A stretch of 64,000 nucleotides of DNA, taken from assembly GCA_002835545.1 (NCBI GenBank), contig PIZK01000016.1, positions 62,001-126,000 of the forward strand, given 5' to 3'. This stretch comes from Alteromonadales bacterium alter-6D02 (GTDB taxonomy: Bacteria; Pseudomonadota; Gammaproteobacteria; Enterobacterales; Psychrobiaceae). Shown piece after piece: positions 27,680 to 38,282 of the stretch; positions within the stretch are counted from its first letter, which is position 1, and each line of letters starts with the position of its first letter. The translations under genes were made by a program, and so were the position numbers. A model generated the notes under the pieces. It did no database searches and had not been told where the DNA came from. It worked only from the letters and a program-made list of their open reading frames with translations.

Positions 27680-28272
27680 CCAGTACTTTCTTACTCAACC
27701 GAGCTATTTAGCATAGCAAGTTTGCTACTTTGCTGTTTGCTACTAAGGTATTAAACACTAAAACATAGTTGAAGAATGATGTGAGTTAATATCATTAATA
27801 GCTAGCTACTAGACTGATTTTAGTTAAGTTTAGCTATATCCCTTCTGTTACACGTTTCATTCTCTTTGCCATTTTTTAACCGCTCAGTGCGAAATTAACT
27901 AAAGTCTAGGGCAAAAAGCGCAATTTAGATTTCAGAATGAGCTTGATTAATGCTAGAATTGCGCCCCAGTTAGAGTAGTGTCTTTTTTGTTGATTGATGT
28001 TTAATCAACAACGAAGGTTTATTCTAAAAATTTGAGCGCTATTGTAATAATACCGACATCATTAAGTGGCAAGAACAAGGCGATTGAAGTAAATAAAACT
28101 GGGTTAAGCGGCTAAATCAGCAGCAAAAGTCAGGATTATTTGTTTTAGTGTGTTGAACTTTCACTGCATGGTTGACGTGTTGGCTTTATTTATAAAGCTT
28201 TATTACATGAAAAATAGCAAGCAACTGTCGAGCCTAACGGCTAATTCTTTCCGTTAACCAGTGCAAGTGAAT
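27680..28272. other. intergenic region and nqr leader
   Basis: Nearly 600 bases without a recognisable gene separate the receptor from nqrA. Visible structure: an inverted repeat GCGCAATT/AATTGCGC at 27918-27964 (annotated separately), a TAGAAT -10-like hexamer at 27954-27959 next to a GC-rich stretch, and a hairpin TTGTTGATT/AATCAACAA just after 27980. If the promoter is at 27954, the nqr mRNA has a leader of about 300 nt. Confidence 0.5.
27918..27964. promoter_or_regulatory. inverted repeat around putative nqr promoter
   Basis: GCGCAATT at 27918-27925 and its complement AATTGCGC at 27957-27964 flank 31 bases. The right arm overlaps the TAGAAT hexamer. Placement over a probable promoter suggests a regulator site; no known regulator is matched by eye. 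Confidence 0.4.
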
Positions 28273-29616
28273 ATGATTACAATAAAAAAAGGTCTGGACC
28301 TTCCGATTGCCGGAGCTCCCCAGCAAGTAATCCATGATGGTCCGTCCATCAAACAAGTCGCTACCCTGGGTGAAGAGTTCTTTGGCATGCGTCCTACAAT
28401 GAAAGTTCGTGTAGGAGACACTGTCAAAAAAGGTCAGGTAATTTTCGAAGATAAGAAAAATCCTGGCGTTTTATTTACTGCTTCAGCTAGTGGTGTCGTT
28501 TCCCAAGTAAATCGTGGTGCTAAAAGAGCGTTTTTGTCTTTAGTTATCGATGTACAAGGTAATGAACAGGAAACTTTCGCAAGTTTCCCTGCAACAGAAC
28601 TTGCTCAATTAGAGCGTAGTGTTGTTGTTGATAACCTTGTAAAATCAGGACTATGGACTGGTCTTCGTACCCGCCCTTTCTCTAAAGTTCCTGCGATTGA
28701 CTCAGAGCCATCAGCAATTTTCGTTTCTGCAATGGATACTAATCCGTTAGCGGGCGATCCTGCTGTCATTATCAACGAGCAATCTCAAGATTTTATCAAT
28801 GGTTTGACGGTGTTATCTCGTCTAACTAGCGGTAAAGTTTTCGTTGGTAAAAAGCCTGGCGCTGACATCCCTAACACTAATGTAAGTAGTGTTGAGCAAC
28901 ACGAATTTGCTGGTATTCATCCAGCAGGTCTAGTGGGTACTCACATTCACTTCTTACACCCAGTCGATGCTAACCGCACCGTTTGGACATTAGGTTACCA
29001 AGACGTAATCGCTTACGGTAAGTTATTCACTACAGGTGAATTATATACTGATCGCGTTGTTGCGTTAGGTGGTCCAAGTGTTAAAAATCCACGTTTAGTG
29101 CGTACAGTTGTAGGTGCAAACACTGACAGCTTGACCGCTGGTGAGTTAACTGAAGGTGAGAACCGTGTCGTTTCAGGTTCTGTTTTTCAGGGTTCTCATG
29201 CTATCGGTCCTGTTGCGTTCTTAGGTCGTTATGCTAACCAAGTGAGTGTACTTGCTGAAGGTCGTGAAAAAGATTTCATGGGCTGGATGAAAGCCGGTAA
29301 AAATGTTGTGTCTGTGACTCGTTCATACATTTCACATTTATCACCTAAGCGTCTTCTAAACCTAAATACAACAACTAATGGTAGTGACCGTGCTATGGTG
29401 CCAATCGGTAGCTATGAGCGCGTTGTTCCTCTAGATATTTTGCCAACAATGTTATTACGTGACCTGTGTGCAGGTGATAATGATGGTGCGCAAACATTAG
29501 GTTGTTTAGAGCTAGACGAAGAAGATTTAGGGCTTTGTACCTTCGTTTGTCCGGGTAAATATGATTTCGGTCAGATTTTACGTGACAGACTGACTACTAT
29601 TGAGAAGGAAGGTTAA
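28273..29616 (+). CDS. nqrA: Na+-translocating NADH:quinone oxidoreductase subunit A
   Basis: Peripheral, cytoplasmic-side subunit of Na+-NQR, thought to contribute the quinone site. The 447 residues begin [18 protein letters not shown] from the ATG at 28273; a GTG 12 nt upstream is the alternative. Conserved segments include [53 protein letters not shown] and the Cys-containing end [21 protein letters not shown]. First gene of a tight eight-gene cluster nqrABCDEF-apbE-nqrM. Confidence 0.97.
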   Translation: MITIKKGLDLPIAGAPQQVIHDGPSIKQVATLGEEFFGMRPTMKVRVGDTVKKGQVIFEDKKNPGVLFTASASGVVSQVNRGAKRAFLSLVIDVQGNEQETFASFPATELAQLERSVVVDNLVKSGLWTGLRTRPFSKVPAIDSEPSAIFVSAMDTNPLAGDPAVIINEQSQDFINGLTVLSRLTSGKVFVGKKPGADIPNTNVSSVEQHEFAGIHPAGLVGTHIHFLHPVDANRTVWTLGYQDVIAYGKLFTTGELYTDRVVALGGPSVKNPRLVRTVVGANTDSLTAGELTEGENRVVSGSVFQGSHAIGPVAFLGRYANQVSVLAEGREKDFMGWMKAGKNVVSVTRSYISHLSPKRLLNLNTTTNGSDRAMVPIGSYERVVPLDILPTMLLRDLCAGDNDGAQTLGCLELDEEDLGLCTFVCPGKYDFGQILRDRLTTIEKEG

Positions 29617-29620
29617 GCAG

Positions 29621-30826
29621 ATGGGCTTAAAGAATTATCTCGAGACTATCGAGCCGAACTTTGAAAAAGGCGGTAAGTACGAAAAGTGGTATGCACTTTA
29701 TGAAGCTGCTGCCACTATTTTCTACACGCCAGGTTTTGTCAACAAAGGCAAAACTCACGTTCGTGACGCGGTAGAGTTAAAACGTATTATGATCATGGTA
29801 TGGATGGCGACATTCCCTGCGATGTTCTGGGGTATGTACAACATTGGTTTACAGGCAAATGACGCAGTTGTTGCTGGTATGGCAATGGGTGATGCATGGC
29901 AGCAACAACTATTCACCTCATTAGGTGGTGAGTTAGGTGCTGATGCTGGTGCTGGAACGTTGATGCTGTATGGCGCATTCTTCTTCCTTCCAATTTATCT
30001 AACAGCATTTGTTGTTGGTGCATTCTGGGAAGTATTATTTGCGGTTGTGCGTGGTCATGAAGTTAACGAAGGTTTCTTCGTAACATCGATCCTGTTTGCA
30101 TTGATTTTGCCTGCTACTATTCCACTATGGCAAGTTGCTATCGGTATCTCATTTGGTGTTGTAATCGCTAAAGAAGTATTCGGTGGTACTGGTAAGAACT
30201 TCCTAAACCCTGCATTAGCAGGTCGTGCGTTCTTATTCTTTGCTTATGCACCTGACATCTCTGGTGATACAGTTTGGACAGCAATTGACGGTTTCTCTGG
30301 CGCGACAGCATTAAGTGTTGTAGCGACTGAAGGCATGGTTGCACTTCAAAACTCAATGACTTGGATGGACGCATTTATGGGTCGCATGCAAGGTTCTATG
30401 GGTGAGGTATCAACTTTAGCTATCTTAATTGGTGGTGCGTTCATTGTTTACCAGCGAATAGCCTCTTGGCGGATTATTTTAGGTGTGTTCTTTGGTATGG
30501 TTGCAACAAGCTTCTTGTTCAACGCTATCGGTAGCGACACGAACTTAATGTTCGCGATGGATTGGAAATGGCATTTAGTAACTGGTGGTTTTGCCTTCGG
30601 TATGATCTTCATGGCAACAGACCCTGTATCTGCGTCATTCACTAACACAGGCCGTTGGGCGTTTGGTGCATTGATCGGTATTATGGTTGTTCTGATTCGT
30701 GTGGTTAACCCTGCATTCCCTGAAGGTATGATGCTAGCAATTTTATTTGCTAACTTATTTGCACCGTTATTTGACTACTTTGTAGTTCAGTCAAACATCA
30801 AGCGGAGGGCTGCTCGTCATGTCTAA
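29621..30826 (+). CDS. nqrB: Na+-NQR subunit B
   Basis: Large integral membrane subunit of 401 residues that carries a covalent FMN and riboflavin and forms part of the Na+ path. About ten spans are visible. FSGATALS near residue 225 contains the Thr that binds FMN, matching the SGAT pattern of Vibrio Nqr[18 protein letters not shown] and [19 protein letters not shown] are further signatures. The start at 29621 (MGLKNYLE) has AAGGAAGG upstream, at the end of nqrA. It overlaps nqrC by eight bases. Confidence 0.97.
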   Translation: MGLKNYLETIEPNFEKGGKYEKWYALYEAAATIFYTPGFVNKGKTHVRDAVELKRIMIMVWMATFPAMFWGMYNIGLQANDAVVAGMAMGDAWQQQLFTSLGGELGADAGAGTLMLYGAFFFLPIYLTAFVVGAFWEVLFAVVRGHEVNEGFFVTSILFALILPATIPLWQVAIGISFGVVIAKEVFGGTGKNFLNPALAGRAFLFFAYAPDISGDTVWTAIDGFSGATALSVVATEGMVALQNSMTWMDAFMGRMQGSMGEVSTLAILIGGAFIVYQRIASWRIILGVFFGMVATSFLFNAIGSDTNLMFAMDWKWHLVTGGFAFGMIFMATDPVSASFTNTGRWAFGALIGIMVVLIRVVNPAFPEGMMLAILFANLFAPLFDYFVVQSNIKRRAARHV

Positions 30827-31592
30827 TAAAGACTCATTTGGCAGAACGTTAATCTTTGTATTAATCGTTAGCCTTGTTTGTTCAATCGTTGTAGCTGGTG
30901 CTGCTGTTGGCCTTAAACCGCTGCAGCTAGACAACAAGCAACTTTATAAGCAAACAAAAATTTTAGAAGCTTCAGGCTTATTAGAACAAGCTGGTAAAGG
31001 TAAAAAAGCAATCCAAGATACATATGGTAAATATGTGACAGCGAAGCTTATCGACCTTGATACTGGTGAGTTTGTTGAAGGTGATGCCGCTACTTACGAT
31101 CAACGTTTAGCTGCTCTATCTTCTGATACTAGTATTAAGCCTAAAGCTGATATTGCTAAAATTAACCGTCGTGCTAACCAAACTGTTGTGTATCTAGTAA
31201 AAGATGAATCAGGTAAAACTGATACTGTCGTACTAGAAATGCGTGGTAGCGGTTTATGGTCAATGATGTATGCGTTTGTTGGTCTTTCAACTGACCTTAA
31301 TACTGTGAAGAATGTTATCTACTACGATCAAGGTGAAACTCCGGGTCTAGGTGGTGAGATTGAAAACCCGCAGTGGAAAGCATTATGGCAAGGTAAGAAG
31401 CTGTTTAATGACAATGGCGATATCGCTATTAAAGTTATTAAGGGCGGCGCTAAAGCTGGTGACATCCATGGTGTTGACGGTCTTTCTGGTGCAACTTTGA
31501 CAGCTAATGGCGTTGAAGATACCTTTACTTTCTGGCTAGGTGAAGAAGGCTTTGGCCCATTCATCGCTAAGTACCGTAATGGAGGCCTATAA
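30819..31592 (+). CDS. nqrC: Na+-NQR subunit C
   Basis: Membrane-anchored subunit of 257 residues with one N-terminal span ([20 protein letters not shown]) and a periplasmic domain holding covalent [17 protein letters not shown] near residue 225 contains the FMN-attachment Thr in the SGATxT motif recognised by Apb[21 protein letters not shown] is the conserved preceding segment. The 8-bp overlap with nqrB indicates coupling. Confidence 0.97.
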   Translation: MSNKDSFGRTLIFVLIVSLVCSIVVAGAAVGLKPLQLDNKQLYKQTKILEASGLLEQAGKGKKAIQDTYGKYVTAKLIDLDTGEFVEGDAATYDQRLAALSSDTSIKPKADIAKINRRANQTVVYLVKDESGKTDTVVLEMRGSGLWSMMYAFVGLSTDLNTVKNVIYYDQGETPGLGGEIENPQWKALWQGKKLFNDNGDIAIKVIKGGAKAGDIHGVDGLSGATLTANGVEDTFTFWLGEEGFGPFIAKYRNGGL

Positions 31593-31594
31593 TC

Positions 31595-32224
31595 ATGGCT
31601 GACTCTCAAGCAATGAAAAAAGCCCTGTGGGGCCCAGTTCTGGACAACAACCCAATTGGCCTTCAGGTTCTTGGTATTTGTTCAGCGTTGGCTGTCACAG
31701 GCTCAATGCAAAAAGCATTAATCATGACTATCGCGGTAGTTTTAGTTTGTGCTTTCTCTAACTTGTTTATCTCAATGATCCGTAACCAAATTCCTAACGC
31801 GGTTCGTATCATTGTTCAAATGGCAGTTATTGCATCTTTAGTAATCGTGGTAGACCAAGTTCTTAAGGCATTCGCATATGAAATGTCTAAAGAATTATCG
31901 GTATATATCGCCTTGATCATTACAAACTGTATCGTAATGGGTCGTGCTGAAGCTTACGCTATGAAAGAGCCACCATTAATGAGCTTTATTGACGGTATCG
32001 GTAACGGTATTGGTTATGGCGCTATGTTAATGGCAGTTGCTTTCTTCCGTGAACTATTTAGTAAAGGTTCGTTATTTGATATCGAAATTTTACCGTTGGT
32101 TCAAAATGGCGGTTGGTATCAAGGTAACGGTCTACTGATTCTACCATTTAGTTCATTCTTTGTGATTGGCTTGATTATTTGGGCTGTTCGCGAGTACAAG
32201 CCTGAGCAAGTAGAGAAGGACTAG
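31595..32224 (+). CDS. nqrD: Na+-NQR subunit D
   Basis: Integral membrane subunit of 209 residues with six predicted spans; it pairs with NqrE, and the two hold a shared intramembrane iron centre through Cys residues. [17 protein letters not shown] near residue 26 and [19 protein letters not shown] near residue 103 carry the conserved Cys in each half. The gene starts two bases after nqrC, with GGAGG in the nqrC end. Confidence 0.97.
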   Translation: MADSQAMKKALWGPVLDNNPIGLQVLGICSALAVTGSMQKALIMTIAVVLVCAFSNLFISMIRNQIPNAVRIIVQMAVIASLVIVVDQVLKAFAYEMSKELSVYIALIITNCIVMGRAEAYAMKEPPLMSFIDGIGNGIGYGAMLMAVAFFRELFSKGSLFDIEILPLVQNGGWYQGNGLLILPFSSFFVIGLIIWAVREYKPEQVEKD

Positions 32225-32233
32225 GGGAGCACT

Positions 32234-32830
32234 ATGGAACATTATTTAAGTTTATTTATTAAAGTAGTTTTCGTTGAAAACATGGCTTTAAGCTTTTTCC
32301 TAGGTATGTGTACTTTCCTAGCGGTTTCTAAGAAAGTTAGTACTGCGATAGGTCTAGGTGTTGCGGTTATCTTCGTACTGGCTATTGCGGTACCTGTTAA
32401 CCAAATTATCTATCACGCAATCTTAGCGCCAAACGCTTTAGGCGAAGGTATTGACCTTAGCTTCTTAAGCTATATCACGTACATTGGTGTTATTGCAGCA
32501 TTAGTACAAATCGTTGAGATGGTTTTAGATAAATACATGCCTGCACTTTACAACGCGCTAGGTGTTTTCTTACCACTTATCACGGTTAACTGTGCGATTT
32601 TCGGTGCTGTTGCCTTCATGGTACAACGTAACTACACCTTAGGTGAGTCAGTTGTCTTTGGTATTGGTAGTGGTGTTGGTTGGACTCTTGCTATCGTATT
32701 GTTAGCAGCTGTTCGCGAAAAACTGAAATATTCAGATATCCCTAATGGTCTTAAAGGTTTAGGTATTACCTTTATCACTTCTGGCCTGATGGCACTGGGT
32801 TTCCAGTCGTTCGGCGGTATCTCGTTATAG
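32234..32830 (+). CDS. nqrE: Na+-NQR subunit E
   Basis: Integral membrane subunit of 198 residues, partner and paralogue of NqrD. Six spans are visible. [21 protein letters not shown] near residue 15 (two parts) and [17 protein letters not shown] near residue 112 hold the conserved Cys. [22 protein letters not shown] is a further family segment. GGGGA precedes the ATG. Unlike the other junctions of the operon, nqrE is separated from nqrF by 57 bases with a hairpin. Confidence 0.97.
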   Translation: MEHYLSLFIKVVFVENMALSFFLGMCTFLAVSKKVSTAIGLGVAVIFVLAIAVPVNQIIYHAILAPNALGEGIDLSFLSYITYIGVIAALVQIVEMVLDKYMPALYNALGVFLPLITVNCAIFGAVAFMVQRNYTLGESVVFGIGSGVGWTLAIVLLAAVREKLKYSDIPNGLKGLGITFITSGLMALGFQSFGGISL

Positions 32831-32838
32831 TTAGTTAA

Positions 32839-32863
32839 ATGAGCTATACAGTGTATAGCTCAT
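32839..32863 (+). repeat. intra-operon hairpin between nqrE and nqrF
   Basis: ATGAGCTATAC and GTATAGCTCAT form a perfect 11-bp stem with a three-base loop (AGT), nine bases after the nqrE stop. No T tract follows, so it is more likely an mRNA stability or processing element than a terminator. Confidence 0.6.
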
Positions 32864-32887
32864 CAACCAAGTTCAAAGGAAAAGTCG

Positions 32888-34111
32888 ATGGAAATAATTC
32901 TCGGCGTAACAATGTTCACTGCGATTGTATTAGTTTTAGTTTTAATTATTTTATTTGCTAAATCTAAACTAGTTTCATCGGGTGACGTTACCATAGCAAT
33001 CAATGGCGACCCTGAAAAAGCGGTTGTTACTAAGCCAGGCGATAAGCTATTAGGCGCACTAGCATCAAAAGGTATCTTTATTCCTTCTGCATGTGGCGGC
33101 GGCGGTACTTGTGGTCAGTGTAAAGTGCATGTGCATTCTGGTGGTGGTGAATTACTACCAACGGAAGAGAGTCATATCACTAAGAAACAAGCTCGTGAAG
33201 GTGAGCGTCTAGCATGTCAAGTTGCTGTTAAACAAGACATGGATATTGAAGTTGAAGACGAAATCTTTGGTGTTCAAAAGTGGGAATGTACTGTTAAATC
33301 TAACGATAACAAAGCAACCTTCATCAAAGAACTTGTGCTTAACATCCCTGATGGTGAATCAGTTCCGTTCCGTGCGGGTGGTTACATTCAGATTGAAGCA
33401 CCAGCGCATCACGTTAAATATAAAGACTTTGATATTCCTGAAGAATATCGTGGTGACTGGGAGCGTTTTGGCTTCTTCGACATCGAGTCAAAAGTTGATG
33501 ATGAAACATTACGTGCATACTCAATGGCGAACTATCCTGAAGAGGAAGGTATCATCATGCTTAACGTACGTATTGCGACTCCGCCACCTAACAACTTATC
33601 ACTTCCTGCTGGTAAAATGTCTTCATTCATTTGGAGTCTAAAAGAAGGTGATAAAGTTACTATTTCTGGTCCATTTGGTGAGTTCTTCGCTAAAGAAACT
33701 GAAAATGAAATGGTATTTGTTGGTGGTGGTGCTGGTATGGCGCCAATGCGTTCACATATCTTCGATCAACTTAAGCGTCTTAACTCTCAGCGTAAGATCT
33801 CTTTCTGGTACGGTGCACGTTCTTGTCGTGAAATGTTCTATGAAGATGACTTCAATGGCCTAGCAGCTGACAATGAGAATTTCGATTGGCATGTTGCGTT
33901 GTCTGACCCTCAGCCTGAAGATAACTGGGATGGCATGACTGGTTTCATCCATAATGTCTTGTATGATCATTACTTACGTGATCATGAAGCCCCTGAAGAT
34001 TGTGAGTACTACATGTGTGGTCCTCCGATGATGAATGCGGCTGTAATCGGTATGCTTAAAGATTTAGGTGTTGAAGATGAAAACATCCTACTTGATGACT
34101 TCGGCGGTTAA
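32888..34111 (+). CDS. nqrF: Na+-NQR subunit F (NADH dehydrogenase, 2Fe-2S/FAD)
   Basis: Entry point for electrons from NADH. The 407 residues comprise an N-terminal membrane anchor (about 3-24), a ferredoxin domain with [16 protein letters not shown] near residue 68 and the fourth cluster ligand in RLACQVAV, a FAD domain with [11 protein letters not shown] near residue 210, and a NADH domain with [18 protein letters not shown] near residue 280 and YYMCGPPMM near residue 378. Cluster cysteines are all present. ATG 32888 has AAAGGAAAAG upstream. Stop is followed six bases later by apbE. Confidence 0.98.
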   Translation: MEIILGVTMFTAIVLVLVLIILFAKSKLVSSGDVTIAINGDPEKAVVTKPGDKLLGALASKGIFIPSACGGGGTCGQCKVHVHSGGGELLPTEESHITKKQAREGERLACQVAVKQDMDIEVEDEIFGVQKWECTVKSNDNKATFIKELVLNIPDGESVPFRAGGYIQIEAPAHHVKYKDFDIPEEYRGDWERFGFFDIESKVDDETLRAYSMANYPEEEGIIMLNVRIATPPPNNLSLPAGKMSSFIWSLKEGDKVTISGPFGEFFAKETENEMVFVGGGAGMAPMRSHIFDQLKRLNSQRKISFWYGARSCREMFYEDDFNGLAADNENFDWHVALSDPQPEDNWDGMTGFIHNVLYDHYLRDHEAPEDCEYYMCGPPMMNAAVIGMLKDLGVEDENILLDDFGG

Positions 34112-34117
34112 TCCCTG

Positions 34118-35152
34118 ATGTTTATTAAGTATGTTAAATGGCTAGCGCTTCTTGCGCTGGCCATTTTTTTATCTGGTTGTTCTGAATCAAACCAACAAAT
34201 CCAAGTTAAGTTTCAAGGTCGCACTATGGGTGTGGATTATCACATCACCTATATCGATGACGCTCAAAACAGCGAAAACGTGGCTAAAGCACGCAAAGTG
34301 GTTATTGATCAACTGCTTGAAACTGTTAATGCGCAAATGTCGACTTACCGTCAAGACTCTGAGCTTAGCAAGTTTAATCAATCACGAAGTGGTGAGCCTT
34401 TCGTTGTTTCACCTGACACTGCATTAGTGGTTAGTGAGTCAATTCGATTAGCTAATATTACTGATGGTAAATTAGATGTCACCGTTGGCCCGCTTGTTAA
34501 TTTATGGGGCTTTGGCCCTGATATGCGCCCTGAAAAATTACCGTCGCCTCAAGAGCTAGCCGATGCACAAGCTAAGGTAGGTATTGAGTATTTATCGGTT
34601 AATGGCAATGCGCTTATTAAGACAAACCCAGAGCTCTATGTTGATTTATCGACGACGGCAAAAGGGTTTGGTGTCGATAAAATAGCTGATTATCTTGACG
34701 GTGAAAATGTGGCCAATTATTTGGTTGAAATCGGCGGTGAAGTGCGTGCCAAAGGGCAGCCTAATCCGGTACGTGACTGGGTGATTGCTATTGAGAAGCC
34801 GGTTAGTAATGAGCGTGCTATCCAGCAGCTTATTTCGCCACGTAATAATGGCTTGGCGACTTCTGGGGATTACCGTCAATATTTCGAAGAAGACGGTCAA
34901 CGTTTTTCACATATTATTGATCCTGATACAGGGATGCCGATCAATCATAAATTGGTTTCTGTGACAGTGATACACCCATCCTGTATGACCGCTGATGGTT
35001 TGTCGACGTCGGTAATGTTAATGGGGCCTGAAGCCGGTTTAGCCTTTGCTAAAGCGCACAACATTGCTGTTTTTATGATCATCAAAACAGACAATGGCTT
35101 TGAGGAAGTGTATACTGACGCCTTTAAGCCATTCCTAGTAACTCAATCGTAG
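34118..35152 (+). CDS. apbE: FAD:protein FMN transferase, lipoprotein
   Basis: Attaches FMN to Thr residues of NqrB and NqrC on the periplasmic side. The 344 residues start with a lipoprotein signal peptide (LALLALAIFLSGC, Cys near residue 21). ApbE features include GRTMGVDYHITY near residue 35, FGPDMRPEKLPS, DLSTTAKGFGVDKIADYL near residue 178, VEIGGEVRAKGQ and the metal-site segment THIIDPDTGMPI-like SHIIDPDTGMPINHKL near residue 265. Its place in the nqr cluster is standard and matches its substrate proteins. Confidence 0.96.
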   Translation: MFIKYVKWLALLALAIFLSGCSESNQQIQVKFQGRTMGVDYHITYIDDAQNSENVAKARKVVIDQLLETVNAQMSTYRQDSELSKFNQSRSGEPFVVSPDTALVVSESIRLANITDGKLDVTVGPLVNLWGFGPDMRPEKLPSPQELADAQAKVGIEYLSVNGNALIKTNPELYVDLSTTAKGFGVDKIADYLDGENVANYLVEIGGEVRAKGQPNPVRDWVIAIEKPVSNERAIQQLISPRNNGLATSGDYRQYFEEDGQRFSHIIDPDTGMPINHKLVSVTVIHPSCMTADGLSTSVMLMGPEAGLAFAKAHNIAVFMIIKTDNGFEEVYTDAFKPFLVTQS

Positions 35153-35163
35153 GTTTTATAATT

Positions 35164-35373
35164 ATGATGACTTTTATTTATGCCTTTGCCGCTTTTGTTA
35201 TAGTTATTGTCGCAATGGCTGTTGGTTACATCTTTCAAAAGAAAGCCATTGCTGGTAGCTGTGGTGGTTTAGGCGCTATTGGTGTTGAAAAGGCATGTGA
35301 TTGTGATAACCCTTGTGACAAGCGTAAAAAACGCATGGCACAAGAGCAAATCAAAATCAGCTTAATCGAGTAG
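35164..35373 (+). CDS. nqrM: Na+-NQR maturation protein NqrM
   Basis: Small membrane protein needed for assembly of Na+-NQR, thought to deliver iron to the NqrD/E centre. The 69 residues have one N-terminal span (FIYAFAAFVIVIVAMAVGYIF) and a Cys-rich tail SCGGLGAIGVEKACDCDNPCDKR (in two parts), with the four-Cys pattern CGG...CDCDNPC of the family. The start may be either of two adjacent ATG codons (35164 or 35167). Last gene of the nqr cluster. Confidence 0.93.
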   Translation: MMTFIYAFAAFVIVIVAMAVGYIFQKKAIAGSCGGLGAIGVEKACDCDNPCDKRKKRMAQEQIKISLIE

Positions 35374-35439
35374 CCGTTAGCCTGAAAGCGTAAAACTCAG
35401 GATCTCAACCCAAGCCTGTCAGTCCAGCTTTCAAGATAC

Positions 35440-35471
35440 AAAAAAGCCGTTCAGTGTGAACGGCTTTTTTA
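35440..35471. terminator. bidirectional terminator between nqrM and folD
   Basis: AAAAAGCCGTTCA, a three-base loop, and TGAACGGCTTTTT form a 13-bp perfect stem with A and T tracts on both sides, so it can serve the convergent nqr cluster and folD. Confidence 0.9.
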
Positions 35472-35500
35472 TTGCTTATTTATGAGTGAAGCTATAGTGG

Positions 35501-36355
35501 TTAACTATGGTACTCTTTCGCAGCAATTAATGTGTTCTCGATTAAATTCGCCACAGTCATTGGGCCAACACCGCCAGGCACAGGCGTAATGAAGCCAGCA
35601 TTCTCTTTAGCTGTATCAAATACCACATCACCGACAAGCCGACCATCTTCTAGACGATTTATGCCCACATCAATCACGATGGCACCTGGCTTAATCCACT
35701 CACCTGGGATAAAGCCTGGCTTACCCACAGCAACAACTAACAAATCAGCATTACGTACTTTACCTTCAAGATCTTTAGTAAAGCGATGACAAGTGGTTGT
35801 AGTACAACCTGCAAGTAATAGCTCTAATGTCATTGGGCGGCCAACAATGTTTGAAGCGCCAACAACTACAGCATCAAGGCCGTGAGTTTTAACACCAGTT
35901 GACTCAATTAATGTCATAATTCCTTTCGGCGTACATGGGCGCAAGGCTGGGTTGCGTTGAGCTAAGCGGCCAATATTGTATGGGTGAAAACCATCAACAT
36001 CTTTATGAGGGATAATGCGTTCTAAGATAAGCTCGGCGTTAATATGTTCAGGAAGCGGTAGTTGAACTAAAATACCATCAATTGACTCGTCATTATTTAG
36101 CTCATCGATTAAGCTTAATAGCTCAGCTTCTTCAGTTGTTGCTGGTAAGTCAAATGAACGGGATAGGAAGCCAACTTGATCACATGCTTTACGTTTGTTT
36201 GAAACATAAACCTGAGACGCAGGGTCTAAACCTACTAAAACTACTGCTAAACCTGGGATACGTTGCCCAGCTTCTTTCATTTTTGTTACTTCGGTTGCAA
36301 CGTCAGTTCTCACTTTTTGTGATACTGCCTTACCATCAATTATACGCGCGCTCAT
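35501..36355 (-). CDS. folD: bifunctional methylene-THF dehydrogenase / methenyl-THF cyclohydrolase
   Basis: One-carbon metabolism enzyme of 284 residues. Features: [23 protein letters not shown] near residue 42 (two parts, with the catalytic Lys in YVSNKRKAC), [14 protein letters not shown] near residue 95, [17 protein letters not shown], the NADP-binding [21 protein letters not shown] near residue 163, and the C-terminal [22 protein letters not shown]. Convergent with the nqr cluster; the tRNA promoter lies 185 bases upstream, divergent. Confidence 0.97.
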   Translation of the reverse strand: MSARIIDGKAVSQKVRTDVATEVTKMKEAGQRIPGLAVVLVGLDPASQVYVSNKRKACDQVGFLSRSFDLPATTEEAELLSLIDELNNDESIDGILVQLPLPEHINAELILERIIPHKDVDGFHPYNIGRLAQRNPALRPCTPKGIMTLIESTGVKTHGLDAVVVGASNIVGRPMTLELLLAGCTTTTCHRFTKDLEGKVRNADLLVVAVGKPGFIPGEWIKPGAIVIDVGINRLEDGRLVGDVVFDTAKENAGFITPVPGGVGPMTVANLIENTLIAAKEYHS

Positions 36356-36540
36356 AGTGGGATTTTTTCCTAAATCTTGGGGACGCTGTATTATGCCATA
36401 GTAGAAAAAGTGTGACCACGATCAATAGTGATAAAAAGCCGCTGAAAACTCGGCCTAATGGTATTTTCTTCCCGAGATTATCTATAATGGCTAGCTTTTG
36501 TATGCTATTTGAGCGAACAAATTTTTTTTAATAAAAACGT

Positions 36541-36569
36541 TTGACGGCTCAGCATAACCTCTGTAATAT
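36541..36569 (+). promoter_or_regulatory. sigma-70 promoter of the tRNA array
   Basis: TTGACG at 36541-36546, a 17-base spacer, and TAATAT at 36564-36569 are followed by CTCGCCCC, a GC-rich discriminator typical of stable-RNA promoters under stringent control. It lies about 70 bases before the first mature tRNA end. Confidence 0.75.
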
Positions 36570-36642
36570 CTCGCCCCGTTGTCAAGGAGCAATTCTTTAC
36601 AACGATTAGTTAATGTCTAGCTTGATATTAACTATGATTAGT

Positions 36643-36719
<77 letters not shown>

Positions 36720-36739
36720 CTAATCAACTATGTGCAAGA

Positions 36740-36816
<77 letters not shown>

Positions 36817-36837
36817 TTTTTGATTAAATCCCTTAGT

Positions 36838-36914
36838 GGTGACTATAGCTCAGTTGGTAGAGCCCCGGATTGTGATTCCGGTTGTCGTGGGTTCGAGCCC
36901 CATTAGTCACCCCA
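36838..36914 (+). tRNA. tRNA-His (anticodon GTG)
   Basis: The 77-nt gene includes the extra 5' G (position -1) that pairs with the discriminator C, and an encoded CCA. Anticodon arm CCGGATTGTGATTCCGG with GTG and T-arm GTGGGTTCGAGCCCCAT are near-identical to E. coli hisR. Confidence 0.96.
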
Positions 36915-36951
36915 TTTTTTCCTACTTGGTTAAAATGAAGAAACAAAATGT

Positions 36952-37028
<77 letters not shown>

Positions 37029-37299
37029 CTTCTTTTATTTATCATTAATCCTCATAGAGCTTTAAGACATCTGTCCTATTTTTTCCTTTTAATTATTCTC
37101 ATGTTAATAAAATTAACCTTGTGTCGTTGCCACTTTTTTGCACAATCGAGCGCCTTGTTTAAGCTATTTTTCAAGGTAAAACAAAAATATATACTTAATT
37201 AATCAAATTGTTATAAAATGATCTGGCCCGCTGATTTTTGTACGCCTGAGTGGTTTAAGTTAGCGTCGATAGAATATCTGATTACCTTGGAGCATATAC

Positions 37300-37521
37300 A
37301 TGGAATGTATTAAGAAGTTTAAATTTGAATTAATTGTTTGCTTAATTTTTTCGAGCCTTTCCATTATTTATTATCTTGATACGGGCGAAGTTCGTATATT
37401 AGGTGTTTTGCTTGTTGCCTTTTATGCTCTATTTGCACTTGTATCGGTATTTATAAAACTCTTTAAAAAGATGAGTGAAAAACACCGCGCTCACTCTATG
37501 CCTAAAAAAATACACGACTGA
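37300..37521 (+). CDS. small membrane protein of unknown function
   Basis: Not recognised. The protein is 73 residues with two hydrophobic spans (about 10-26 and 34-52) joined by YYLDTGEVRI, and a basic tail FKKMSEKHRAHSMPKKIHD. ATG 37300 has TTGGAG eight bases upstream. First gene after the tRNA array. The topology suggests a two-span inner-membrane protein with both ends in the cytoplasm. Confidence 0.65.
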   Translation: MECIKKFKFELIVCLIFSSLSIIYYLDTGEVRILGVLLVAFYALFALVSVFIKLFKKMSEKHRAHSMPKKIHD

Positions 37522-37802
37522 TCCCTGCGTTTGGTACTCACTCTGCGATTAAGTCACGATGCTTGTAATCTTTGCTTACATAACAGCAGTTCATTAGGCT
37601 TTATTAGAGTGGACAATATGTTCTTTTATTCGAACTCATTTATTATAAAATTGCTCTAAATCAGTGCATCAGTGGCAATAGAATTGGGTTGTCAGCTAGC
37701 TGTCGTAAAGAAGTCATGAGCTTGCCCCTGATTTGTCGGTATCCCTGCATGGGATTGAAACTACTATGGCCTTTCTTTTTAAATACTAATAAAGGTCAAA
37801 AT

Positions 37803-38282
37803 ATGGGTCGTGATGTGTTATTAAACAAAAATACAATCAAAAAGTTACGCGTTAGTAAATGTTGGAGTCAAGATGAGCTAGCATCCGCGAGTGGGTTAAG
37901 CGTAAGGACAATTCAACGTGTCGAAAAGAGTGGCACAGCATCGTTAGAAACAACAAAAGCATTAGCGGCTGTTTTTATGATTACGCCGGATGAATTACAG
38001 TCTGCTCAAAATATTGAGTATATGACCTTTCATTTTATTTGTAAGTACGCATGGCTAATCGCCTTTGCTCTCTCAAGTGTTTTCTTCGGTTTATGGATCG
38101 TCGACATACTCATTCCAACATTGAAGGGTGCGGACTTCAATCAGCAGTATGAACAGCATGGTAATTTTAGATACCTTGACTTTGGCGGTGCAAGTTTCGT
38201 CATAGGTTTTGTATTTTTAAGCTTTAATGTGTTTGTAGAATATTTTGGCCGAAAAAGATTGCTAGAACGCTCCACAAAGTAG
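37803..38282 (+). CDS. membrane-tethered XRE-family regulator, paralogue 1
   Basis: The protein is 159 residues from ATG 37803 (AAAGG eight bases upstream); a much longer in-frame reading from a TTG at 37689 has no family support. An XRE helix-turn-helix lies at about 13-60, with WSQDELASASGLSVRTIQRV and KSGTASLETTKALAAVF. Two membrane spans follow (about 80-102 and 130-150), with a tail RKRLLERSTK. It is one of three paralogues in 3.5 kb that share the WSQ..LA..SG.S.RTIQR core but have different membrane parts. DNA-binding targets are unknown. Confidence 0.8.
   Translation: MGRDVLLNKNTIKKLRVSKCWSQDELASASGLSVRTIQRVEKSGTASLETTKALAAVFMITPDELQSAQNIEYMTFHFICKYAWLIAFALSSVFFGLWIVDILIPTLKGADFNQQYEQHGNFRYLDFGGASFVIGFVFLSFNVFVEYFGRKRLLERSTK

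Noticed and set aside
37689-37802. Upstream in-frame extension of XRE paralogue 1 from a TTG
   Set aside because: Adds a Cys-rich segment unlike XRE proteins, while ATG 37803 has a proper ribosome site.
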